A DNA stretch of 64,000 nucleotides from Deinococcus sp. KSM4-11 (GTDB lineage Bacteria; Deinococcota; Deinococci; Deinococcales; Deinococcaceae), in contig NZ_SSNX01000002.1 of NCBI RefSeq assembly GCF_004801415.1, positions 310,001 through 374,000 of the forward strand, written 5' to 3'. The notes below the pieces were generated by a model. The model did not search any database. It saw only the letters and a list, made by a program, of their open reading frames with translations, and was not told the DNA's origin. Numbering within the stretch: position 1 is the first letter of the stretch; every line of letters begins with the position of its first letter. A program made the position numbers and the translations under genes. Shown piece after piece: positions 27,267 through 36,401 of the stretch.

Positions 27267-27671
27267 CAACAGCTGCGTGAAAAACGACGTTGCCACCTCG
27301 GTGTCACGGTGCTCCTGAAGCAGGATGTCCAGTACAGCGCCGGAGTCGTCCACGGCTCGCCACGACCAGTGGGCGAGCCCTCCCACCATCACGTGCACCT
27401 CGTCCAGAGGCCAGCGGGAACCCCGACGGGGTTCCCGTTGGCGCAGCTCTTCAGTCAGCAGGGAAGCACACTTTATGTTCCACTGCCGCAGGGTCTCATG
27501 GCTGACCTGGATGCCGCGCTCGTCAAGGAGTTCCTGCACGTCCCGCTGACTCAGGGGGAATCGGTGGTACAGCCACTGGGCCTAGCCGATCACGCTGAGA
27601 GGACAGCGGGGGCGGTACGGCTCCCGGTGGTTCAGGGCTCGTCAGCCTACCGGCGTTAAGGTGCCAGAACC
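27267..27671 (-). pseudogene. IS6-type transposase remnant (copy 2)
   Basis: The right terminal repeat TGCCAGAACC is at 27662-27671. Reading inward on the minus strand, the N-terminal half of an IS6 transposase is recognisable: REPYRPRCPLSVIG, an in-frame TAG, then AQWLYHRFPLSQRDVQELLDERG, VSHETLRQW, and DEVHVMVGGLAHWSW to SFFTQLL. The frame then breaks off at 27267 and the C-terminal half and left repeat are missing. Bases 27267-27418 are identical to 5364-5515 in copy 1. The nonsense codon and truncation make it non-functional. Confidence 0.75.
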
Positions 27672-27741
27672 CCAATGCTCTATGCTGCGGTTCACGTTTC
27701 CATGCATTCCAACCCCACACCCCATCCCGGCCGAGGTGTCC

Positions 27742-27930
27742 ATGTTCGATGAAGTTCATCTCCACGCCCTGCTTACGCGCGACGCGCGGCCGATCCGTGA
27801 GAGTGGCCGCGCGTACGCCGAGCTTGAATTGCGGCCCGAGGTGGCGGTCTGGTGGGACAGCGCCGAACGGCCAGTTCGGAGGGTCATAAACGCCCTGAGC
27901 CTGCTCGAACCGACCATCCCCGAGGCCTGA
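27742..27930 (+). CDS. Small unknown protein upstream of the asparagine-synthase-like gene
   Basis: The protein is 62 aa from the ATG at 27742, after a GAGGTG site; the open frame extends upstream into IS-derived sequence, which is not used. It is acidic to neutral (MFDEVHLHALLTRDARP..., ending LLEPTIPEA) and has two tryptophans. No family is recognised. It lies 36 bp upstream of a second small gene and about 260 bp before a truncated asparagine-synthase-like gene, all on the same strand, so the three may have formed one unit. Confidence 0.5.
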   Translation: MFDEVHLHALLTRDARPIRESGRAYAELELRPEVAVWWDSAERPVRRVINALSLLEPTIPEA

Positions 27931-27966
27931 GGTGGAGCGGGGGCAAGCCACAGCGCCTCAGGTGCC

Positions 27967-28191
27967 ATGACGGACGTGCAGGTCAGCTACACCAACCGCC
28001 ACAACGTACGCGTCGCTCTCAAAGGGGCCCGGCTGGCGCGCGCCGCGCACGGTGGGAACGGGATCACCACCAAGTACCCGGTCATCCGCCACATGCTGAA
28101 CCTCGAAACGGTGGATACCGATGAGGGAACCCACGACAGCCACACCCTGCCCGTCGGCCGCTCCCTGACTGGCCTGGGCGCCCGGGAGTAG
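27967..28191 (+). CDS. Small basic unknown protein upstream of the asparagine-synthase-like gene
   Basis: This 74-aa protein starts MTDVQVSYTNRHNVRVALKG and ends LTGLGARE, with an AGGTG site before the ATG. It is rich in His, Thr and Gly in its second half (GGNGITTKYPVIRH). It ends one base before the GTG of the asparagine-synthase-like gene, so they are almost certainly cotranscribed. Genes of this size beside an asparagine-synthase homologue can be peptide precursors or carrier/recognition proteins, but no leader or core motif is recognised, so no function is assigned. Confidence 0.5.
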   Translation: MTDVQVSYTNRHNVRVALKGARLARAAHGGNGITTKYPVIRHMLNLETVDTDEGTHDSHTLPVGRSLTGLGARE

Positions 28192-28192
28192 G

Positions 28193-29918
28193 GTGATCGA
28201 TCGAGACCACGCCATGTCAGCCGCCCACGTGAGCCTGCGGCTGTGCCGCCCGGCCCACCCGGACGCCGCGTCGGCGGGTGGCCGCGTGGTCGGGCCGTGG
28301 GTTGCCGCGCTGGAGTATGCCGATCCGCAGGGCCGGCTCGTGACCCTCTGCGAACGGCCGGGCGTGGTCGCGGTGCTGCTGGGCACGCTGTACGACCAGA
28401 CGCTGGACGGCGCCCTGAACCGGTACCGCACGGTCGGTGACGCGTTCGCCGCGCAGCTGGAGGGCTCGTTCGCGCTGCTGATCCTCGACCTGGAGGCTGG
28501 GCGCGCGCTGGCCCTGACCGACCGGGTGGGCCTCCGGACGCTGTACGCCCGGCATACGGGCAACGCCATCACTGTGTCCACTCGGCCGGATCACCCCGAC
28601 TTCAGCGCCGGTTCGCTGAGCGTGGCGGCCGTGGCCAGCATGCTCGCGAACGGGTACCTGGCGTCTGGCCTGACGCTGTACGACGGTGTGCGGGCCCTGA
28701 CCCCAAGCGACCTGCACGACCTGCGCGTGGAGGGGATCCTCAGCGCGCCGTACTGGACGCTGCCCTTCCATCCTGCCGAGCAGCAGCGTCCGGTGGCGGC
28801 CGACGCGGCCGACCTGATCGAGGTGCTGCGCGCGGCCACGGCGCGGCGCGTCCGCGCATCGGGCGAGCGGCCGTACCTGTCACTCAGCGGCGGCTACGAC
28901 TCGCGTGGCCTGCTGGGTTTGTTGCGCCCGGCGTGCCCGAACCTGCGGACATTCGCGTACACCCTGCCCCCGGCCCGGTAGCGATGCGGACATTGCCCGC
29001 CGACTGGCCGAGCAGTACGGCACCGCGCACGAGGAATTCGTCGCGTTCCGGGGAAACGTGCCAGCCAGCGTGCGGCGCAACGCTGCGCACGGCCACGGCG
29101 TGGCCCCGTACGGCGAGGAAATCGACGCCCTGATGGATCTGGCGGCCCGGCAGCCCACCGACATCTTCACCGGTGAGCAGGTCTTCGAGTTGCGCACCAT
29201 TCCGGCGGCCAGCACGGCGCATCACCTCGACCGGGTGCACATCAATGCCTTCACGGCGCTGGCGTGGCTGGAGCCGCTGCTGCAGGACGGCGTGTACACG
29301 ACGCTGCACGAAGCATGGACGCCGGAATACCGCGCCGTGGCTGCGCAGAGTGAGCAGTGGACCCACTGGTATCACCGGGAACTGGAACTGCTGCTGCGGC
29401 AGTACGAACCGTGGGCCCTGTTGCCGTGGCGGGAACGGTACACCGGGCAGAACGCGAACGTGCACATGCCCTACCTCGACACGGCGGTTCTGGAGTTCCT
29501 GGGCCACCTGCCGGTGAACCTGATGGCCGACAAGAACGTGTTGAAAGTGGCGCTCCGACAGATGGAGCCGGCCTTGTTCCGCGTGCCGCTGGCCAGCACG
29601 CAGGGCTACGAAGCCAACTGGCGCCGCGAACTGCGGGCGCTGGATGCGGACGCCCTGAATGCCCTGCTGGGATTTCCGAGCCGCCTGGATGACCTCGTTG
29701 CACCTGACGCCCTCCGCCGTCTGATCCTGGCCCTGCCGCAGGGCGACCCCTCGGTGCGCGCGCGGGCCACGGCGGCCGTGCGCGGAACGCTAGGCACGTG
29801 GCGGCGTTCCGCCGTGGGCCAGCGGGTCTTCGGCCAGCCGACGCTCAAACCCAAGGTGCCGAACCTGTCGGCCCTGATCCTTACGCTGCTGACGCTGCGC
29901 GACGTGCTGCGGCGGTGA
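28193..29918 (+). pseudogene. Asparagine-synthase-like protein, frameshifted
   Basis: Two overlapping frames together encode one asparagine-synthase B-like protein of ~575 aa. The first (28193-28981) carries a degenerate glutamine-amidotransferase half and the ATP pyrophosphatase loop SLSGGYDSRGLLG. The second continues from GSDADIARRLAEQYGTAHEE to the stop at 29918. They join at a C5 tract (28967-28971), where removal of one C restores the frame. No cysteine follows the initiator Met, so glutamine hydrolysis is unlikely; such proteins act as amide- or lactam-forming enzymes, for example in lasso-peptide or beta-lactam pathways. Start is GTG after GGAG. The shift may be a real mutation, a base error or a slippage site. 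Confidence 0.72.
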
Positions 29919-30513
29919 CGACGCTTCCCCGCGCGCCGCTGTGCAGGCCGAAGGCCATGCCCCGAAGGCGAAGTGATCCGCGAGAGGCGTCAAGCGGCGC
30001 CCCCTGGGGCAGCCGGGTACGCATCAGAGGATCGACCCTGCTGCTGGAGCGATCAAACACGCGCCGGATTGGAGGAACACGTTCGCGATGCACTGGCTTT
30101 CCGCGGGAGTGTGGGCGTTCACGTAGGTCAGCGTGTGCGTGCCAACCATGTCCGTACGGAGCGCCGTGGCATAGACCGCGGCTCGCCCCTCGAGGGGTTC
30201 TCAGCCTTAGCCTCCTGAGCGGCCCTAACCAGCAGCACCAGTCATGGCGGCGCACTCAACCCGGAGTCCACTCCCTCCCGGCCAGGTCTCATTGTCACGC
30301 TCCCGTATACACTCTGGGCCAGGCACCCTCACCCTCGACGTCCCCTGGCCCCTGCTCCCGTTGAGCATCCCGGCCCACTGGCAAGCGGTACCGCACACGC
30401 TGACCGATCTGCGCCGCACCCCAAGCGATACCGTCGGCGCCACCAAGCACTTCCAGCAGGTGATCGCCAGTTGGTATCACGTTCCCTTGATCTGCGAATC
30501 CTCAGGAGCTGCC
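29919..30513. other. Intergenic region
   Basis: Nearly 600 bases between the asparagine-synthase-like gene and the DinB-like gene. Frames are open on both strands but look like GC-rich noise. No RNA, repeat or clear terminator was seen. Confidence 0.35.
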
Positions 30514-31044
30514 ATGACGTCCACCCGACCAGACTCAAGTGAATACCTGCCATACTTCTCACGCTATATCGACCTGGTGCCCGCCGGGGACATCGTTGAG
30601 ATCCTCGCCGCCCACGCGGTGTCCACCCCAGCTGTGCTCGAAGGGTTGACGCTCGCCCAGGCCGCGGTTCGGTACGCGCCCGACAAGTGGAGCGTCCGGC
30701 AGGTGATCGGGCATCTGAGTGATACCGAGCGGGTCTTTGCGTACCGCGCGTTGAGGGTGGCCCGGCAGGAGCCAGCGCCTGCCGAGGGCTTTGACGCACC
30801 AGGCTGGATGCAGGCGGCACACTTTGACAGGCGGGACATCCCCGATCTCGTGGCGGAGTGGCGCAGTGTCCGCGCGGCCAGCCTGAACCTTTTCAGAAGC
30901 CTGACCCCACCGGCGTGGGGCCGGACAGGCATGGCCAACGGTCATCCCATCAGCGTCCAGGCGCTGGCATACATCATTGCTGGCCACGAGCTTCACCATC
31001 TCGCCCTGCTGCAACGGTCGTACGGGGTGATCGGGGAGACGTAA
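30514..31044 (+). CDS. DinB-family protein
   Basis: The protein is 176 aa from the ATG at 30514, directly after an AGGAG site; the longer open frame upstream has poor composition. It is all-helical, with the DinB/YfiT pattern: YAPDKWSVRQVIGHLSDTERVFAYRAL near residue 55 and AYIIAGHELHHLALLQ near the C-terminus. The three histidines (in GHLSDTE and GHELHH) probably bind a divalent metal. Some family members are thiol (bacillithiol) transferases; many are stress-induced proteins of unknown reaction and are numerous in Deinococcus. It appears monocistronic. Confidence 0.82.
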   Translation: MTSTRPDSSEYLPYFSRYIDLVPAGDIVEILAAHAVSTPAVLEGLTLAQAAVRYAPDKWSVRQVIGHLSDTERVFAYRALRVARQEPAPAEGFDAPGWMQAAHFDRRDIPDLVAEWRSVRAASLNLFRSLTPPAWGRTGMANGHPISVQALAYIIAGHELHHLALLQRSYGVIGET

Positions 31045-31181
31045 CGCCGCCTCTAAAAAGGCGTCTTTCCGGATGGAGCATTCCGCAACAAACTTCCCTT
31101 CTGCGAAGGTCATGGCCAAACATTCAGGCGTGACACTCGAGACCGTTAGCCATCAGGTACGGTAGAGCCACGGAGGTCGTT

Positions 31182-31619
31182 ATGTCTGAAGGACGATCGG
31201 ATCGACCGCAACCCATCGCTCTCAACCGCTATGACCTCGCAGGTCAACTCGCCCGCCTGCGGGCCAGCGCGCCCCTTCATGACCACGGACGCGATGCGCT
31301 CACACTGGTGCGCGACCCCACCTTCAATCTCCTGCTGATGGCCCTGAAGGTGGGATCAGGCTTACCAGATCACACCGCTCCCGGTCCCATCAGCGTGCTG
31401 GTACTCGATGGACGTGTCGCTTTCACCTCACAGGGTGAACGGCTCGAACTCGGCCCGCATGAGCTGGTCACGCTGCCCGCCCGCACCACTCACGCGGTGA
31501 TGGCGCTTGAAGACAGCGCGATCCTGATCACCATCGCCAACCCCGTGACGCACACCAATCCGCTCGGGCTCGAGAGTGAGCGTCAGGTTGACGCTGAGCG
31601 AACCTTCGAGCAGGGCTGA
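31182..31619 (+). CDS. Cupin-domain protein
   Basis: This 145-aa protein has an ATG behind a GGAGG site. It shows a single conserved beta-barrel: LLLMALKVGSGLPDHTAPGPISVLVLDGRVAFTSQG followed by LELGPHELVTLPARTTHAVMAL. Histidines in PDHTAPG and THAV could bind a metal, although the first motif has only one His. Small cupins of this type are often sensors or detoxification proteins. It stands alone between DinB and an IS remnant, and no specific substrate is implied. Confidence 0.78.
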   Translation: MSEGRSDRPQPIALNRYDLAGQLARLRASAPLHDHGRDALTLVRDPTFNLLLMALKVGSGLPDHTAPGPISVLVLDGRVAFTSQGERLELGPHELVTLPARTTHAVMALEDSAILITIANPVTHTNPLGLESERQVDAERTFEQG

Positions 31620-31764
31620 CGACAAACGTCAACTTGGAGCGGGCGCTTCAAGGCCAGAGCAGACGCTATCCCATTGCATCAGGAGCACCTTACATGTGTG
31701 GGCCGCGCGCCGCGCCTGCAGTGAAAGGGAAGCGGGCCCGAGAACCGACCCCTCGGTTGTTCAG

Positions 31765-32321
31765 ATGTTGGCGAGGAGGTCGAAGTACTCGGTGCACGTG
31801 AAGGTCGGAGGGGTCACCCACTGGCTGTGGCGGGCAGTGGACGAGCACGGGGACGTGCTCGACATTTTCCTTCAGGAGCACCACGATACCGAGGCCGCGA
31901 GATCTTTTTTCGTGTGCTTGGTGGAGACATACGACGTGCCGGAGGTCATTCACACGGACAAGCTCTGGAGCTACGGGGCAGCGTTACGGGAAGTTCCTGT
32001 GGTCCACGGTGTGGAGCACCTCCAGGTAGTCTTCACCGCCCATTGCAATAACCTCGTGGAACAGTCACATTGACCGACCCGGCAACAGGAACGCAGCCAG
32101 CTCGGTTTCAAACGACGGCGACGAACGCAGGAATTCCTCGATCTGCACGCCAGAGTCTCGAACCTTCACCGCCACACGTGAACAACCGCACCAGCCCCAT
32201 TGAGACGAAGCAACCAGACCACAGCCCTACTCCTCTGGAGAGGGGCGATGCAGCAGGCGGCTTAAAAATCAAGCCGCCTGCTGCAAAACTTCGGCCCCGT
32301 TGAGGTTAAGGTGCCAGAGCC
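31765..32321 (+). pseudogene. IS6-type transposase remnant (copy 3)
   Basis: From about 31765 the plus strand encodes the catalytic half of an IS6 transposase: VHVKVGGVTHWLWRAVDEHG, HTDKLWSYGAALRE, CNNLVEQSH, then a TGA at 32071, PTRQQERSQLGFKRRRRTQ, a second TGA, and GAMQQAA with TAA at 32263. Both internal stops replace CGA codons, as expected from C-to-T decay. The N-terminus and the first catalytic Asp are lost. The terminal repeat is TGCCAGAGCC at 32312-32321, one base off the consensus. Confidence 0.75.
32250..32284 (+). terminator. Stem-loop over the IS6 transposase stop codon
   Basis: GCAGCAGGCGGCTT and AAGCCGCCTGCTGC form a perfect 14-bp stem with a 7-nt A-rich loop. The TAA of the transposase overlaps the 3' end of the left arm and the loop. 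Equivalent but different-sequence hairpins exist in copies at ~5.0 and 59.0 kb. Confidence 0.6.
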
Positions 32322-32336
32322 CAACCAAGTTTGGTG

Positions 32337-33347
32337 TTACTCGCTCGAGCCATGTAAACGGGTTTCCTTGTTGCCCAGTGCCGCATCGATCGCCGCCATC
32401 ACCTCGTCGGTGAGCTGGGGAACCACCTCGAGCGCGGAAAAGTTCTCCACCACCTGCGTGACTTTGGAGGCACCCGTGATCACGGTGCTCACATTTGGAT
32501 TCTTCACGCACCAGGCCAGGGCGAGCTTCGGCAAGGTCGTGCCCAAGTCGTCGGCAATCTTGGCCAGGCCTCGGACTTTGACCAGGTTGGTCTGGCCTTC
32601 TTCACTCTCGAGTCTGGCTTTCAACCATTCGTACCCGGGCAGGTTCATGCGGGTGTCATTCGGAACCACATCGTTGTACTTGCCGGTCAGAAGCCCGCTC
32701 GCCAGCGGTGACCAGACCGTGGTGCCCAACCCGAGCGTGTCCGGGCGGTACAGGCGGCTGTATTCGACCTCGACCCGGTAGCGGGTGAGCATGTTGTATT
32801 GCGGCTGCTCCATGGTCGGGGGAATCAGGTTGTACTGGCGGGCCACGGCATAGGCTTCCATCAATTCCTGCGCCGACCACTCACTCGTTCCCCAGTACAG
32901 GACATCACCGCGCTGGATCAATTCGGTCATGGCCCGCACCGTTTCTTCGATGGGGGTGCTGCGGTCTGGGCGATGGCAGAAGTACAAATCCAGGTACTCG
33001 CATTGCAGGCGTTCGATGGCCTGGTAGCACGCTTCGTAAATGTGCTTGCGTGACAGTCCCCGCTGGGTCGGAGCTGGGTTTTCTACCGCGCCGCCGAACA
33101 CTTTGCTTGACACGATGTAGCTGTCGCGCCGCCAGCCTGCCTTGGCCAGGGCCTGGCCCATGATGGTTTCAGCTTGGCCCCTGGCGTACACCTCGGCGTT
33201 GTCGAAGAAGTTGCACCCACGGTCATAGGCGGCGGACATCAGTTCCAGGGCACCATCCGCATCCAACTGCGTACCAAACGTCACCCAAGCACCGAAGGAG
33301 AGCTCACTGACCTGCAACCCAGATTGGCCCAATCGACGGTATTCCAT
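32337..33347 (-). CDS. Aldo/keto reductase (Kv-beta-like)
   Basis: This 336-aa protein is full length, with a GAGGTG site before the ATG. The AKR barrel begins [19 protein letters not shown]. The catalytic tetrad is present: Asp49 (FFDNAEVY), Tyr54, Lys82 (VSSKVFGG) and His125 (YFCHRPD). The C-terminal NADP-binding part reads [11 protein letters not shown] and later [11 protein letters not shown]. The similarity is to the potassium-channel beta-subunit/YghZ-like branch, which reduces aldehydes and ketones with NADPH. It stands alone; its promoter region (about 33360-33420) contains a CTAAG-rich stretch that may be an operator. Confidence 0.9.
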   Translation of the reverse strand: MEYRRLGQSGLQVSELSFGAWVTFGTQLDADGALELMSAAYDRGCNFFDNAEVYARGQAETIMGQALAKAGWRRDSYIVSSKVFGGAVENPAPTQRGLSRKHIYEACYQAIERLQCEYLDLYFCHRPDRSTPIEETVRAMTELIQRGDVLYWGTSEWSAQELMEAYAVARQYNLIPPTMEQPQYNMLTRYRVEVEYSRLYRPDTLGLGTTVWSPLASGLLTGKYNDVVPNDTRMNLPGYEWLKARLESEEGQTNLVKVRGLAKIADDLGTTLPKLALAWCVKNPNVSTVITGASKVTQVVENFSALEVVPQLTDEVMAAIDAALGNKETRLHGSSE

Positions 33348-33451
33348 AGCGTCACCTCGCGTTCCACCCTAAGCCTAAGCAGCACACCTGTTCTTGAACT
33401 TAGGTTTAAACATGCCCTTTTACTAAGCAGTGTTGCCATCCTGTGAGCGGA

Positions 33452-33574
33452 ATGCGTGCCCTCGGCCTGCGCCCCGTCACCAGCGAGCCAGATGGCATCC
33501 TTGAGTACGCCCACAAGGTCTGTGCTCTCTACGAGCGCCGCTACGCCGTACCTGTCATACCACCAAGTGCATGA
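33452..33574 (+). CDS. Short open frame, possible gene remnant
   Basis: A 40-codon frame (MRALGLRPVTSEPDGILEYAHKV..., ending VIPPSA). Codon use and residue mix are protein-like, but there is no ribosome site and nothing to compare with. It may be the tail of a decayed gene or noise. Confidence 0.2.
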   Translation: MRALGLRPVTSEPDGILEYAHKVCALYERRYAVPVIPPSA

Positions 33575-33727
33575 GCCTCAGGAGTTCCTGCTCTGCCGAC
33601 CGTGGCCCGACCCTCCCCAGTGCCCCGGGATTCGCCGTGACCCCCGAATGAGTGGCACCAGACCGTGATGCCTTGTCCCAAACCTTGACCAAGGGCCCCG
33701 TCACCCACCCGTGCTGTACTGCGCCTC

Positions 33728-34663
33728 ATGACTCCCCCACCGTCCGCCTTCAGGAGTGCCCTGATGATCGTCAACCCCACCAGCGGCCAGGGAGACAGCG
33801 GCACCGACCAGTTCGCCCAGTACCTCAAAGACGCCCAGGTGCGCGTCGAGGTGCGCGAAACCACGCCGGACGGCTCGGCCGAGGACTATGTCCAGGGCCT
33901 GGGTGACTTTGACGCCCTGGTCGGCGCTGGCGGTGACGGTACCGTCAGCAGCCTGGCCTACGCGGCCCGCTCCTTCGGGAAGCCTTACCTGCCGTATCCA
34001 GCCGGTACCGCCAACCTGATCGCGCAAAACCTCGACCTGCCCACCGAGCCCCGCGCCCTGGCCGACCTGTTCCTGTCCGGCCAGACCCTGACGCTGGATC
34101 TTGCCGAACTGGAGATCGAGGGCAAGACCAGAGGGTTTGCCATGCTGGCAGGACTCGGCGTCGACGCCGCCATGATCCGCGACAGCGAGGAGACCAAGGG
34201 CCGCTTTGGCGTCGGGGCGTACGTGATCAGCGCACTCAAGCAGCTCAATCCCACGCAGGCCCACTTCACGCTGACCCTGGATGGCCGCGTGGTAGAGGTC
34301 GACGGCATGGGCGTGATGGTGGCGAATTTCGGTCTGGCCAACTTCCGGGTGCCGATCACCGGGGACGTCAGCCCAGCGGACGGCAAACTGACCGTCATCG
34401 TCCTCAGGGGCGGTACCCTTGCCAGTCTGCTGCCCACCCTGATCGGCAGCCTGCGGGCCAAGCTCAATCTGGGCGACCCGGATCTCGGGGACAGCCTCGA
34501 GCGGTTCGAAGCCTCCGACGTCACCGTGCACGCCAGCGTGCCACTGCCCGCCCAGTACGACGGGGAAACGCTGGAGGCGAACCTGCAGGAGTTCCATGCC
34601 CGGGTGCTGCCGCGCGCTGTGCGGTACATCACCAGCACCACCCTGGCCGACCTGACCACCTGA
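33728..34663 (+). CDS. Diacylglycerol/sphingosine-kinase-fold lipid kinase (YegS/DgkB type)
   Basis: This 311-aa protein shows all signature blocks of the DAGK catalytic domain: MIVNPTSGQGDSG near residue 13, GAGGDGTVSSLAYA near 67 (the nucleotide-binding GGDGT loop), and PYPAGTANLIAQNL near 88. The C-terminal half has GLGVDAAMIRDSE and the beta-sandwich ending DGETLEAN. Such enzymes phosphorylate lipid alcohols with ATP at the membrane face and take part in phospholipid turnover. The ATG at 33728 has no clear ribosome site. It appears monocistronic. Confidence 0.88.
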   Translation: MTPPPSAFRSALMIVNPTSGQGDSGTDQFAQYLKDAQVRVEVRETTPDGSAEDYVQGLGDFDALVGAGGDGTVSSLAYAARSFGKPYLPYPAGTANLIAQNLDLPTEPRALADLFLSGQTLTLDLAELEIEGKTRGFAMLAGLGVDAAMIRDSEETKGRFGVGAYVISALKQLNPTQAHFTLTLDGRVVEVDGMGVMVANFGLANFRVPITGDVSPADGKLTVIVLRGGTLASLLPTLIGSLRAKLNLGDPDLGDSLERFEASDVTVHASVPLPAQYDGETLEANLQEFHARVLPRAVRYITSTTLADLTT

Positions 34664-34768
34664 TCGTGCGTCCGGGAGCCTGCACAGACAGGGCCGGGCG
34701 GGTGGTGCGAACACGACCGTTGGAGCACAGCGCTGGACTGGGGTTGCCCCGATACCGCGTCGTTGAAG

Positions 34769-35540
34769 TTAAGCAGCTGCAGCTTGCCGTTCGAACTCCA
34801 GCGGCGTCAAGTATCCGAGCCTCGAGTGGCGGCGCTGCCGGTTGTAGAACACCTCAATGAACTCAAACACCGCCTGACGTGCCACGGCGCGACGTTCGAA
34901 GACTGCGTCTTCGAACAGCTCCCGTTTCAGGGAGCTGAAAAAACTCTCCACCACAGCATGATCCCAACAGTCTCCCTTCCGGCTCACGCTGCCTCTGGCC
35001 CGCAGGCGGGCCAGTTCATCCTGGACGATCCCGCTCGCGAATCGACTGCCACGGCCCTGCGTGGTGCAGTAGGCCAGGTGGGGGATCACGGCGCGAGGCG
35101 GCCATCTGTAAGGCCGCAAGCGGCAGGCTGGCGTGCATGTGGGCCTCCATCGCGTCCCCGACGACAGCACGGGAATGCAGATCCAGAGTCACGGCGAGGT
35201 ACAGCCAGCCCACTCTGGTGGGCAGAGAGGTGATGTCGGACGCCCACACCTGATTCGGGTCAGGCACGTTGAACTGGCGCTCCAGCAGGTTCGGAGAAAC
35301 AGCGAAGGCGTGGTCACTGTCGGTCGTCCGTACCCAGCGGCGTTGTTCCTTCCCTCGCAGTCCCGAAGTGCGCATCAGTCGGGTCACCCGCTTGCGGGAA
35401 ACCCGGACGCCTTCAGCACGTCACTCCGCGTGAATGCGGGGCGCTCCGTATCGTCCCTTGGTGCGGACGTGGATGCCCTGGATGCGCTGCTGGAGCAGCA
35501 CATCCTCTTGCGTACGGGGTGAAGGTGGCCTTCTTCGCCA
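34769..35540 (-). pseudogene. Decayed IS3-family transposase (orfB)
   Basis: Pieces of one IS3 orfB are spread over minus-strand frames. Upstream comes QEDVLLQQRIQGIHVRTKGRYGAPRIHAE, a stop, then VTRLMRTSGLRGKEQRRW, QVWASDITSLPTRVGWLYLAVTLDLHSRAVVG with the first catalytic Asp, and after a frameshift SRKGDCWDHAVVESFFSSLKREL with the Glu region, ending PLEFERQAAAA. The nonsense codon near 35427 and the frameshift near 35040 make it inactive. The orfA part is not recognisable. Confidence 0.72.
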
Positions 35541-35583
35541 AACGATAACCACAGATTCAATATGCGTTTCCGTGCCTACCGGG

Positions 35584-35757
35584 TTAACCAAGAGGAACCA
35601 CAGCGGCCGGAAGGTCGCTTTCTTCATTGGGTGCCGAGACGGGCGCCGGATCGGCTGGCACGGGTACCCCCGCCGCGCGCAAGTACCTGGCGAGTAGCTC
35701 GACCAGTTCGGCATTCGCCTGCTGATGCACCTTCATCTCGACGCTGTCCTCCCTCAT
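35584..35757 (-). CDS. Short frame beside the decayed IS3, doubtful
   Basis: The 57-codon frame begins MREDSVEMKVHQQANAELVE, continues LLARYLRAAGVPVPADPAP and looks like a short helical N-terminus, then runs into low-information sequence. It may be the start of a gene truncated by the neighbouring IS. No family is recognised. Confidence 0.22.
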   Translation of the reverse strand: MREDSVEMKVHQQANAELVELLARYLRAAGVPVPADPAPVSAPNEESDLPAAVVPLG

Positions 35758-35964
35758 CCGTGCCACCTCACAGTCCGGTTTCCGCCCGTGATGCCACGTC
35801 TGCCCAGGAGCGAACCTGGGCCGGCCCCCATGGAACCAACCCCACTCCGGGCGAGTGACCCGGCCGTGCCGGAACACTCGAACGCCCTTTACGATGTGCG
35901 ACTCCTGACGAGGAACTCACGACCCTGGCGACGGCCGCTTACTCCCCAGGGTCGCTCAGGACGG

Positions 35965-36275
35965 TCAGGTGTGCCCCCCCGCCTCCCGGGCGTACAGCAG
36001 CGCCGCGGAGACCCGGGCGTTCACCCGAGGATCGCGGGTATCGATGTTCAGGGCGGCGTACAGCCCCCCAGTGCGTTCTCGATCCATTTCGGACTCAGGC
36101 CCAGCTGCGCCGCGATGGCCCCGTTCGAATACCCCTGCGTGACCAGGCTCCACAGTTCCGCCTGGCGCGCCGTGAGGGGTGGAACGCGCGCCCCCGCTGG
36201 CTCGCCCTGGGCCTCCGGCTTCGTATGCCCGTCACCACTCTGTCCTCTGCCCGCGCACCGCCCGCTATCTTCACC
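35965..36275 (-). pseudogene. LuxR-type HTH regulator fragment, frameshifted
   Basis: The minus strand encodes a C-terminal LuxR/NarL helix-turn-helix: PPLTARQAELWSLVTQGYSN, GAIAAQLGLSPKWIENA, then after a shift in a six-base C tract (36064-36069, G on the coding strand) LYAALNIDTRDPRVNARV and SAALLYAREAGGHT. The order of blocks (T.RQ.E....V..G.SN..IA..L..S...V) matches the family. No sensor or receiver domain precedes it; the upstream ~40 codons are low complexity, and no start is evident. It is probably a decayed remnant. Confidence 0.55.
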
Positions 36276-36401
36276 CTCAGCTATGCCTTCACCCCGCGAT
36301 TGACAGCTGGCGGCCTCGCTCGGCTAAACCGCACCCTCCAGCGCGAACATATCCGACTCGATGAAGCCCGGGAGTGAGCCGATCCCAGAATTGTGGCCAG
36401 G

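Noticed and set aside
29973..30218. Short frames between the asparagine-synthase-like gene and the DinB gene
   Set aside because: No start signal and no protein-like pattern; both strands are equally open.
35725..36303. 192-codon plus-strand frame
   Set aside because: Pro/Arg/Ser-rich translation opposite the LuxR-type fragment; no ribosome site.
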